A DNA stretch of 64,000 nt, from assembly GCF_000238295.3 (NCBI RefSeq), contig NZ_AHCD03000044.1:868001-932000 (forward strand), written 5' to 3'. Shown one piece after another: positions 34,696 through 42,859 of this stretch. This stretch comes from Pseudoalteromonas rubra. Lineage in GTDB: Bacteria; Pseudomonadota; Gammaproteobacteria; Enterobacterales; Alteromonadaceae. Below the pieces are notes generated by a model. That model did not search any database, was not told where the DNA came from, and was given only the letters and a program-made list of their open reading frames with translations. A program made the translations under genes and the position numbers. Within the stretch, counting starts at the first letter, position 1. Each line of letters opens with the position of its first letter.

Positions 34696-35910
34696 ATGGG
34701 ACGGATACTGTTAGCTATTTTACTTTGCATCTTGTCTGTCAGTACGTGTGTAAACGCGGCTGAGCGGCCAGTGCTGCGTATTTATCATGATTCAGACTAC
34801 AGTAGCCATAGCGTGTCGGCTGAGGCCATGAAGATGGGCTTTAATAGTGCGCTCAGGGAGCGTGATTTTGAGGTTCAGGGGTTTAAGCTACAGTTGCTCG
34901 AAAAAGACCACCGCGGCAACAGTAACCGCAGTTTATTAACTATGCGGCGCTTTTTGCAGGACGACAGTGCATTACTGGTACTTGGTGGCTTACATTCCCC
35001 TCCCTACATTAAGCATCGTGAATTCATTAATCAGCAGGGCATTTTGCTGTTGGTCCCCTGGGCCGCAGGCGGGCCGGTAACGCGTTATCCGCAAGCCACT
35101 AACTGGGTGTTTAGATTATCGATTGACGACACCAAAGCCGGTGTGAGGCTGGTAGAGTTTGCCAAGCAAAAGCAGTGTCGTTCATCACATATGTTGCTAG
35201 AGCGTACGCCCTGGGGTAAGTCAAACTATCAGACCATAACCCGCACATTGGGGCAATCCGAAGCGCCCGTGACCTGGTTTAACTGGAATATGAAAATGAA
35301 TGCCACCAAGATCATGGTGCGAGAGATTGTCGCAGCAGGCCATGATTGTGTCATCTTTGTGGGTAATGCACTGGAAGGCAAACAGCTGGTTAAAGCCGTT
35401 GCGCAAATACCGCAAGCGCAGCGCCCGGCCATTATCAGCCATTGGGGCATAACGGGCGGTAACTTTTTTACGCAGGTAGCTGATGAGTTACGCACTGGTA
35501 CTGACCTACACTTTTTGCAAAGTTGTTTCTCTTTTCAACAAAAGCCACACTCTGAGTTTGCCGCTAAGGTCTGGCAGCAGTTAGTGGTTTCATATCCTGA
35601 CAAGGTGATCAATGGTGAGTTTATTCAGTCACCCGCCGGTTTCATTCATGGCTATGATCTGGGCCGGGTAATGCTTAGCGCGCTCGATCAAATTGCCTTA
35701 AGTGGTGATGTCAAAAAAGACAGGGCGGCGTTGCGTGATGCATTGGAGAATCTGAAGAAGCCAGTTCAGGGTCTGATCAAAGTGTATGAGCAGCCTTTTT
35801 CTCGCTGGACAAAGTCACAGCCTGACGCGCATGAAGCATTGGGCCTGGATGATATCTGTATGGCCAGCTATAACGCTGACGGTAGTATCAAGGTGCTAAA
35901 CAATCAATGA
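34696..35910 (+). CDS. Periplasmic ligand-binding protein, amino-acid/urea type (Peripla_BP_6)
   Basis: 404 residues with a signal peptide ending near 'CVNAAERPV'. The type I periplasmic-binding fold is suggested by 'ALLVLGGLHSPPYIKHREFINQQGILLLVPWAAGGPVTR' (read in parts) and the later 'HDCVIFVGNALEGKQLVKAV' and 'PAGFIHGYDLGRVML' segments. No ABC permease or ATPase genes accompany it. Instead its stop overlaps the start of a hybrid kinase gene (35907) by 4 bases, so it most likely works as the periplasmic sensor subunit of that kinase. Ligand unknown; the fold class usually binds branched-chain amino acids, amides or urea. Confidence 0.85.
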   Translation: MGRILLAILLCILSVSTCVNAAERPVLRIYHDSDYSSHSVSAEAMKMGFNSALRERDFEVQGFKLQLLEKDHRGNSNRSLLTMRRFLQDDSALLVLGGLHSPPYIKHREFINQQGILLLVPWAAGGPVTRYPQATNWVFRLSIDDTKAGVRLVEFAKQKQCRSSHMLLERTPWGKSNYQTITRTLGQSEAPVTWFNWNMKMNATKIMVREIVAAGHDCVIFVGNALEGKQLVKAVAQIPQAQRPAIISHWGITGGNFFTQVADELRTGTDLHFLQSCFSFQQKPHSEFAAKVWQQLVVSYPDKVINGEFIQSPAGFIHGYDLGRVMLSALDQIALSGDVKKDRAALRDALENLKKPVQGLIKVYEQPFSRWTKSQPDAHEALGLDDICMASYNADGSIKVLNNQ

Positions 35911-38900
35911 AGAATAATGCCGTGAAGTCGCTATTTAAAATGAGCTCCGACAAAGCATTCTATGCATTTTTGTTGTGTAGCCTGGTTTTGTCTGTGTCTT
36001 TAAGTCTGGTTATGCTCAGTAACCATGCTGATACCGCCATTAGACAGGTGCAAACTGAGGTCCGTCAGACCGAAGCACGGTTAGGGGTTAGTAATCTGGG
36101 ACAGTTTTTACGTACTCGCCTGGTACTCCTTAAAGATCTGGCGCAATATCCTATCCTTGCCAATGGCGTTATGGGGTCAGACATCTCTCGGGCTTCTTTG
36201 TCTGACTTTCTGGCTGAGTATCGTATCCTGGGCAAAAAGGAGCCGATCTCTTTATACAATGTCCTTGGTGAGCCTGTGTATCGTAGCAGTCAGGTGTTAA
36301 CCGCAGAGAAAGAAGAGCGTGAATGGCTGGAGCAGTTACTTGATGGCCGGCTGTCTCACGCCGTGATTTTGCATCGAAATGAGCAGTTATTTAGTTTTGT
36401 GATTGCTGTGCCCATTGAATATAACGGATTTACGGAGGGGGTGCTGGTTGCTGAGTTTGATACAGATCTGGCCAATCTTCTTGCGCTGGATCTGAGTAAT
36501 CAGGCGCAGGCGGTTGAGTTGTCCGGGCAATGGGTTGGATACAGTAATGCTGCGCCCGGTGCTGAATACGTTGAGCTGCACAATGCACAAATACAGGGCA
36601 CGGATATTCATGTCAGTCTGATGATCAGTCAGTCAACCATAGATGATAGCGTCTTTGATTTTATCGTTGAGCTGGGTCAGGCCATTTTTATTGGTTTGTC
36701 CCTGTCATTTCTGCTGTTACTCTTTTTTGGTCGTCAGTTACTCCTTAATCCGTTTAAGCGACTTCAAACGTCAGAGCAAATGATTAAGAAAAGTGAAGAG
36801 CGCTTTAAGTTAGCAATTGAAGGCAGCCACGATGGGATTTGGGATTGGGATATTGAAAGTGGCGATGTATTTTATTCACCACGCTACAGGGAGTTACTGG
36901 GTTACAGCGCGTCGGATCACACAGGTTTTCCCGATCGTTTTGAAGTGCTTGAGCAGCATTTACACCCAAAAGACAGAAGCACCACATTTTCTGCATTGCA
37001 GGAGCATTTGAATGGCAATGGCGGCTTTGATGTAGAGTTTCGTTTGCGGACTAAACAGAACGATTACCGTTATTTTCGCTCGAAGGGGCTGGCACTGAGA
37101 AATGATTCAGGAAAAGCCATTCGTATGTCCGGTTCTTTGACTGACATTACAGACCAAAAAATGTTTCAGGAGGCATTAAGTCAGGCAAAAGAACACAATG
37201 ATCTGTTGGCTTATGCTATAGAGTCATGCGATGTGGGTATTATTATTTCGGATGCCAAAGTACCGGGTCTGCCACTGACCTTCATCAACAGCGCGTTTAC
37301 CTCTATTACTGGCTATGACGAGGAAGTATTGGGGACTAACTGCAAGTTCTTACAAGGTGAAGAAACGGCGCCGGAAGTGGTCGCCAATATGGTGGATGCG
37401 ATTAAAGAGCGTAAAGCACATCGCACCGTTATTCTTAATTACACTAAGCTGGGTAAGCCATTTTGGAACAATTTGCACATTGCCCCGGTGAGCAATGATC
37501 AGGGAGAGTTGGTGGCTTATGTGGGGATTATTCAGGATATTTCTGAGGAAATTGCACAAGAAAGGGCGCTTGCCGAGGCTAAAAGTCAGGCAGAGCAGGC
37601 TAGTCGGGCAAAAAGTGAGTTCCTTGCCTCTATGAGCCATGAGATCCGTACCCCAATGAACGGGGTGCTGGGTATGCTCAATTTACTGCTCAGCAATGAG
37701 CTCGACGAACAACAAACACACAGAGTAAAACTTGCTATGAGCAGTGCCAATTCGCTGCTTAACCTGATCAACGACATACTTGATTTTTCTAAAGTAGATG
37801 CGGGTAAGCTTGAACTGGAAATGCTCGACTTTGATTTGCGAGGTATGTTTGAAGACTTCGCCGAAGCCGCGGCTTTACAGGCCCAATGTAAGGGGCTTGA
37901 ACTCGTGCTGGACACGCTAGACATTGAAGAAAGCATGGCCAAAGGCGATCCGAGTCGGATCCGCCAGATCCTCGCTAACCTGGTCGGCAATGCTATTAAA
38001 TTTACTGAGCAGGGTGAAGTCATCATTCAGGGGAAACTGATTGAGCAGGGTGATAATGTGCTGCGCCTTGAGTGCGCTATTACAGATACCGGCATAGGGA
38101 TCCCTAAAGCAAAAAGCGCCGCCTTGTTCGATTCATTTTCTCAGGTTGATTCGTCCACGACGAGAAAATACGGTGGAACAGGCCTCGGACTGGCGATTGT
38201 CAGAAAACTGTGTCAGCTGATGGGCGGTGATGTTTCGGTTCAGAGCATCGAAGGTGAAGGCAGTACCTTTACTTTTACTGTACTGTTGGAGAAAAGTGCT
38301 CAGTCAAAACAGGTGCTTCCGGACCTGGATATGTCTCAGCTTGAGTTACTGGTTGTGGATGATAACCAGACCAACCGCACAGTATTAGGTCAGCAGCTCA
38401 GGCACTGGGGTGCCCAGGTATTTGAATCCTCTTCAGGAATAGCCGCGTTAGCTGAATGCGAAAAACGCCATCATGATGGTGAGCGTCGAATGTTTGATAT
38501 TGCATTACTGGATATGCAGATGCCCAATATGGACGGTGCGCAACTGGGCAAAACCATCAAAGAAGATAAACGCTTTCAGGGGATCAAACTCATCATGATG
38601 ACCTCGATAGGTCATCAGGGAGATGCGTCCTTTTTTGCTGATTTAGGCTTTTCGGGGTATTTTCCCAAGCCAGCAACAACCGAAGATCTGTTTAATGCGC
38701 TGTCAGTGGTTGCTGATGATGGTGAGGCGCTCGCTAATGCCAAGCCTTTGGTTACAACGCATTATTTAAAAAGCATGAAAGATCCGCACCAGGATACAAC
38801 ACCGGTAAAATGGGCACCAAAGCCACGTATCTTGTTAGCAGAAGACAATCAGGTTAACCAGATTGTGACAGTAAGCATGTTGCAAAAGCTCGACATTGAA

Positions 38901-39230
38901 TCCGTCGATGTTGTCAGTGATGGGAATGAGGCGTTGCGCAATTTAAGAGAATACCAATACTCAGAGGGGTATTCGCTGGTTCTGATGGACTGTCAGATGC
39001 CTGAAATGGACGGGTTTCATGCCACCAAAGCCATTCGTAAAGGGCAGGCGGGTAAATCAAACACAGACATTACCATAGTTGCGCTCACCGCCAATGCGAT
39101 GGTGGGTGATGAGAAGAAGTGTCTCGAAGCGGGTATGAATGATTATTTAAGTAAACCTGTATCAATAGAGGCTTTACTGACTTGTCTGAAAAAGCACCTC
39201 GACTATGAACATATCGTGGTAGAAGAATAA
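35907..39230 (+). CDS. Hybrid histidine kinase with LOV/PAS and two receiver domains
   Basis: 1107 residues. TM1 (~17-37), a periplasmic domain, TM2 (~250-275) and a PAS domain (~295-415) come first. The second PAS (~425-550) has the full flavin-LOV signature: 'GTNCKFLQG' with Cys479, 'NYTKLGKPFWN', and Gln in 'VGIIQDIS'. HisKA follows with His578 ('ASMSHEIRTPMNG'), then a HATPase ('GGTGLGLAIVRKLCQLMGG'). Receiver 1 has Asp869 ('LLDMQMPNMDG') and receiver 2 has Asp1028 ('VLMDCQMPEMDG'). Translation is coupled to the upstream binding-protein gene. The layout suggests combined sensing of a periplasmic ligand and blue light or flavin redox state. No Hpt domain is present. Confidence 0.9.
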   Translation: MKNNAVKSLFKMSSDKAFYAFLLCSLVLSVSLSLVMLSNHADTAIRQVQTEVRQTEARLGVSNLGQFLRTRLVLLKDLAQYPILANGVMGSDISRASLSDFLAEYRILGKKEPISLYNVLGEPVYRSSQVLTAEKEEREWLEQLLDGRLSHAVILHRNEQLFSFVIAVPIEYNGFTEGVLVAEFDTDLANLLALDLSNQAQAVELSGQWVGYSNAAPGAEYVELHNAQIQGTDIHVSLMISQSTIDDSVFDFIVELGQAIFIGLSLSFLLLLFFGRQLLLNPFKRLQTSEQMIKKSEERFKLAIEGSHDGIWDWDIESGDVFYSPRYRELLGYSASDHTGFPDRFEVLEQHLHPKDRSTTFSALQEHLNGNGGFDVEFRLRTKQNDYRYFRSKGLALRNDSGKAIRMSGSLTDITDQKMFQEALSQAKEHNDLLAYAIESCDVGIIISDAKVPGLPLTFINSAFTSITGYDEEVLGTNCKFLQGEETAPEVVANMVDAIKERKAHRTVILNYTKLGKPFWNNLHIAPVSNDQGELVAYVGIIQDISEEIAQERALAEAKSQAEQASRAKSEFLASMSHEIRTPMNGVLGMLNLLLSNELDEQQTHRVKLAMSSANSLLNLINDILDFSKVDAGKLELEMLDFDLRGMFEDFAEAAALQAQCKGLELVLDTLDIEESMAKGDPSRIRQILANLVGNAIKFTEQGEVIIQGKLIEQGDNVLRLECAITDTGIGIPKAKSAALFDSFSQVDSSTTRKYGGTGLGLAIVRKLCQLMGGDVSVQSIEGEGSTFTFTVLLEKSAQSKQVLPDLDMSQLELLVVDDNQTNRTVLGQQLRHWGAQVFESSSGIAALAECEKRHHDGERRMFDIALLDMQMPNMDGAQLGKTIKEDKRFQGIKLIMMTSIGHQGDASFFADLGFSGYFPKPATTEDLFNALSVVADDGEALANAKPLVTTHYLKSMKDPHQDTTPVKWAPKPRILLAEDNQVNQIVTVSMLQKLDIESVDVVSDGNEALRNLREYQYSEGYSLVLMDCQMPEMDGFHATKAIRKGQAGKSNTDITIVALTANAMVGDEKKCLEAGMNDYLSKPVSIEALLTCLKKHLDYEHIVVEE

Positions 39231-39381
39231 TGTAATAGCCTCCTGCCAATATACTTACGTATCATACATGGTGATTTGACTCTTGTTAAGTTACCTGAAT
39301 AGTATACGGCTTAGGAGCATTGGGCAGTTTTTTAAAGTGGCTACTCTGGTGACGATATTGCAATCAGTTTTGGGAAAATAA

Positions 39382-40074
39382 GTGAACATAGTTAGGTCTG
39401 TCGCTGTTGTTTTGATCTCATTTTTTGTTGCCGCCTGTGGGTTTTTTAAGAAAGAGGCGATTGCTTGTGAACTCATAGGCAGTACCCATTTCAATGAAGT
39501 ATCACCCAATTTATATATTGATCAAAGCATCGATAGCCAGCAACAAGTTAACCTGGCTCATGCTATTCAGACTGCTGTACAAAGAGTGCCCCATGTTTAT
39601 GGTGCACCTACTTCTGACCCCAGAATTATCGCGACCGCCCAAACCAAATATGCAAAATTTGGGTTTAACCCGACAGGCATGCAAATTACTGGCTTTTTTA
39701 GAGAGTGTATCTTTCTGGGTCCCAAGGGGCTCAATGCAGATGTTGTCGCCGATGAGCTTGTCCATGCTGAAGTCAGACACAGAACAAATCTGTTTGTCGA
39801 GCTCACTCAATTACCTGCGTGGTTTATTGAAGGGACGGGGATCCTGGTAGATTATCGTGCTCCGTTTTTAGCACAAAACATCGACCTGAAACATGATGAA
39901 CTCGCTGAGATTAAGTCGGTGTTTTATCTTAGTGACTTCCCAAACACTCAGGTTGAGTACTACCAGGCATCGCTTATGGCCGTTAAACCGATGAATCCAA
40001 AGACTATGTACAGTAGCTTAGAAAGATTGAATAATGGAGAACAATTTGAGGACGTTTTTAACGAACTCTTTTGA
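39382..40074 (+). CDS. Lipoprotein-like protein resembling a zincin with altered active site
   Basis: 230 residues from GTG 39382. The N-terminus 'VVLISFFVAACGF' gives a lipobox-like FVAA-C. Around residues 125-165 the sequence reads 'VVADELVHAEVRHRT', then 'LPAWFIEGTGILVDY'. This mirrors gluzincin peptidases (H-E-x-x-H, then W-x-x-E-G), but the first zinc histidine is aspartate (D-E-L-V-H). Either it is catalytically dead or another residue supplies the metal ligand. It lies alone after the kinase gene and overlaps no neighbour. The family assignment is tentative. Confidence 0.65.
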   Translation: MNIVRSVAVVLISFFVAACGFFKKEAIACELIGSTHFNEVSPNLYIDQSIDSQQQVNLAHAIQTAVQRVPHVYGAPTSDPRIIATAQTKYAKFGFNPTGMQITGFFRECIFLGPKGLNADVVADELVHAEVRHRTNLFVELTQLPAWFIEGTGILVDYRAPFLAQNIDLKHDELAEIKSVFYLSDFPNTQVEYYQASLMAVKPMNPKTMYSSLERLNNGEQFEDVFNELF

Positions 40075-40152
40075 TGATTACTTATCTTTGAAGCGCCATT
40101 TTCCTCAGCATATAAATGGAATCGCGCCGAGGTTATTTGGGGTAGGGAGTTT

Positions 40153-42333
40153 ATGTTAAAAGCGTTACCAGAAAAGTATTACCTCACTCATTTCTATGAA
40201 TTGCAGGAATTTATTTCAAAAACCAGTCTTCACTTGTTAACTCCATCGCAGCAGGCGTTGTTCACTGAACTGCGCATGCTTGATGAGAATTGCTTGTGTT
40301 TGCTGCTGCGTATTATTAATCGCAAGCGGGTATTTGTAACCAGAGCGCAGCTGAACTACTCAGAAATTAAGGATACGGGTTCAGCGCTGAGAGACCTGCA
40401 GAACAAGGGGTTGATTAGTACAGCACAAGCGGGCGATACCAGTGTACTGCTGAATGAGCTGACGAAAGAGCAGCTGCAGAGCATTGTCGCCGAGCTGACA
40501 TCATCAGGAAATATAACGGGTGCTACTCCGACTAAATCTGCAAAAAAAGCGCTATGGATAGAGTTCGTCCAGACACTGAGTTCAAGCTTTGATCTGACTG
40601 GCACATCGGTATTTGAAGCGCACCTATGTGCACCAATCAAAGCGGATTTTGAATACTGGTTGTTTCTGTTTTTTGGCAAGCTCGGAGGCACTTTACAACA
40701 GTTTTCATTACGTGATCTGGGTGTTATGCAAACACGTGAGGGCATCTCGACGGGCAACGCACATTTCTCTGAACTGGCAGAGGCGCAAAGTGCCTATTTT
40801 TATCTAAGCCAATGTAAACATCTGAATAATTTAGACATAGAGGGTAAAGCGCTGTTGGCTGAGCAGATCTGCCAAGCGCGGGTGCCAGTTGCTGAGGGGC
40901 CAATGGCCCATGCCAGGCGAGATGATCTGACACACAAGCTGGCTTGTCAGCTGGAGCCAGATAAACCTGAGCTCGCAATGGCCATGCTTGCGCTCAGTAA
41001 TCATCCAAAATCAAAAGAAAAGTATATTCGTGCCTTATATGCCGCCGGGGAACATGATGCTTGCCGGACTCAGCTGGAAGCGGTGTTGTCCTGCCCACAA
41101 AATGAAGAATTGCTGTTATTTGCCGAAGATTTCTCGGCGCTGAAGTTTACTACCAAGCGTACCTCTGTATTGACAGATATGCTGCGCCAAAGTGGCCCCC
41201 CTATCGCACTCGATGAGGCCTATGTCGGGTATCCAGAGCAAGGGGCAATTGCCTGGTATCACCGCCAGGGCAGCAGTGCTTATCATGGTGAAAATCAGTT
41301 CTGGCGCATGTTATTTGTTTTAGCCTTCTGGCCTGTGCTTTATGAATCTACAGCCAGTGCAGCGAGTAATGAATTTGATTTAATGCCGAGAAGTTTAAAA
41401 TACAATCAGTTTTATGAGGTACATAGCGAGGAGATTGAGCAGATCCTCGACGCAATGGCGGATAATCAGAGTTTATTCGATTGGCTGCTGCGTCAGGCCA
41501 CTGCGCACTTTGGCAAGCCGAACAGGTTGGTCTTTTGGCATCGCTCAACACTGGACCTCGTGTTGATGGTGGCCCGGGTTATTCCTGTCACTGCACTCAA
41601 AACACATCTGCTTGCAATGTGTAAAGATTTTAAAATGCTCAGGGATGGTTATCCGGATCTGATCTGTATTAATGGCGATGATGTCTCATTTGTTGAGATC
41701 AAAGCTCCCGGAGATAGCCTCAGACGCAATCAGCTGGTGACAATAAGGCGGCTCATGGAATCCGGGTTTAGGGTGGATATTCAACAAGTTTGCTGGCAGA
41801 TAGCACCACAACAGGCTTATGTCGTGATCGACGTTGAAACCACTGGAGGTAAGAAAGAGTTTGATCGTATTACCGAAATTGCGATGGTGAAAGTCGTTGA
41901 TGGTCAGGTCGTTGATCAATGGCAGAGTCTGGTTAATCCAACACGTCGGATCCCTAAATACATCACTGAATTAACGGGTATTAGTAACGAGATGGTCGCA
42001 AATGCGCCCTATTTTTCTGACCTTGCAAAGCAGGTCTATGACTTTATGCAGGATGCGATATTTGTGGCGCACAATGTGAATTTTGATATGGGCTTTATTA
42101 AAGCGGAATTTGCCCGTCTTGAACAATCCTTTCAAAAGCCTAAGTTGTGCACTGTTCAGCAGGCCAGGAAGTGGTTGCCGGGGCTGAAATCATACGCACT
42201 AAATAAAGTCTGTGCTGAACTGGGGATTTCGCTGACTCAACATCACAGAGCCATGGCCGACGCGCAGGCAACGGCAGAGTTATTTATGATGATTAACGCT
42301 CAACGGCTTGCTCAGCAACAGCAGTCTTCATAA
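40153..42333 (+). CDS. FAN1-like VRR-NUC nuclease fused to a DEDDh (DnaQ-type) exonuclease
   Basis: 726 residues. The N-terminus ('KYYLTHFYELQEFISKTS', 'LLRIINRKRVFVTRAQLNY') matches bacterial FAN1-like proteins. The VRR-NUC core is 'GYPDLICINGDDVSFVEIKAPGD', with Asp502, Glu515 and Lys517 as the PD-(D/E)xK-type residues. Residues ~555-720 are a complete DEDDh exonuclease: Asp560/Glu562 ('VVIDVETTGG'), 'FVAHNVNFDMGF', and 'HHRAMADAQATAELF' (His and Asp). FAN1 acts in interstrand crosslink repair; the added proofreading-type exonuclease suggests a combined incise-and-resect enzyme. ATG 40153 follows GGGTAGGGAG. Confidence 0.85.
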   Translation: MLKALPEKYYLTHFYELQEFISKTSLHLLTPSQQALFTELRMLDENCLCLLLRIINRKRVFVTRAQLNYSEIKDTGSALRDLQNKGLISTAQAGDTSVLLNELTKEQLQSIVAELTSSGNITGATPTKSAKKALWIEFVQTLSSSFDLTGTSVFEAHLCAPIKADFEYWLFLFFGKLGGTLQQFSLRDLGVMQTREGISTGNAHFSELAEAQSAYFYLSQCKHLNNLDIEGKALLAEQICQARVPVAEGPMAHARRDDLTHKLACQLEPDKPELAMAMLALSNHPKSKEKYIRALYAAGEHDACRTQLEAVLSCPQNEELLLFAEDFSALKFTTKRTSVLTDMLRQSGPPIALDEAYVGYPEQGAIAWYHRQGSSAYHGENQFWRMLFVLAFWPVLYESTASAASNEFDLMPRSLKYNQFYEVHSEEIEQILDAMADNQSLFDWLLRQATAHFGKPNRLVFWHRSTLDLVLMVARVIPVTALKTHLLAMCKDFKMLRDGYPDLICINGDDVSFVEIKAPGDSLRRNQLVTIRRLMESGFRVDIQQVCWQIAPQQAYVVIDVETTGGKKEFDRITEIAMVKVVDGQVVDQWQSLVNPTRRIPKYITELTGISNEMVANAPYFSDLAKQVYDFMQDAIFVAHNVNFDMGFIKAEFARLEQSFQKPKLCTVQQARKWLPGLKSYALNKVCAELGISLTQHHRAMADAQATAELFMMINAQRLAQQQQSS

Positions 42334-42411
42334 CAAAAGGCGTGCAGGGGATGCTTGTTTAAGATGTTTCGTGTACATTTCTCGCCATGTTCTGAGTGAG
42401 CTCTCACTAGC

Positions 42412-42792
42412 ATGTATAAAAAGTATTTTGTGTATTCTTTATTGCAGGTGTCCTGGGGGTTGTCTGCAATACTGATGGTATTCGCCATTACGCCCAGTTT
42501 AATTGCGCTGTCCTTACCTGCCTGGTCTATCCCTGTGTATCTGTTGCTCTCCAGTGCCATCGCATTTGCTGTGTATGGAAGAGACAAAGCGTTGTCTAAA
42601 AAAGGCACAGAGCGCATTTCGGAACGTGTGCTTTTAATCGTGTCTGCCAGTGCATTACACATGGCGACTTTGCAAATCATGTTGGTTTTAAGGCATAAAA
42701 CCATCAAGCTTCCATTTTTATTAAAGTTATTGACCCTGCATCTGCTTCAGGTGATTGCCTTTGTGTGTGTGCTGATCAGCTATTTGATGTAA
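42412..42792 (+). CDS. DUF1294-like small membrane protein
   Basis: 126 residues with four hydrophobic segments. The pattern 'FAVYGRDKALSKKGTERISE' followed by 'MLVLRHKTIKLPFLLKLL' is the DUF1294 signature (Y-G-x-D-K ... R-x-P/S-E ... R-H-K-T-x-K). DUF1294 domains are often attached to cold-shock domains; this one is stand-alone. Function unknown. It is separated from the convergent symporter gene by a hairpin at 42830-42853. Confidence 0.7.
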   Translation: MYKKYFVYSLLQVSWGLSAILMVFAITPSLIALSLPAWSIPVYLLLSSAIAFAVYGRDKALSKKGTERISERVLLIVSASALHMATLQIMLVLRHKTIKLPFLLKLLTLHLLQVIAFVCVLISYLM

Positions 42793-42829
42793 TGACAAGC
42801 GCTGAATTGAATTTGTCTGTGGTCAGGAG

Positions 42830-42853
42830 AGTGACAGGCAAAAGCCTGTCACT
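42830..42853. terminator. Hairpin between convergent genes
   Basis: AGTGACAGGC (42830-42839) and GCCTGTCACT (42844-42853) form a perfect 10-bp stem with loop AAAA, just past the symporter stop. There is no U-tract of note on either strand, so efficiency is uncertain. Confidence 0.6.
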
Positions 42854-42859
42854 AGTTGG

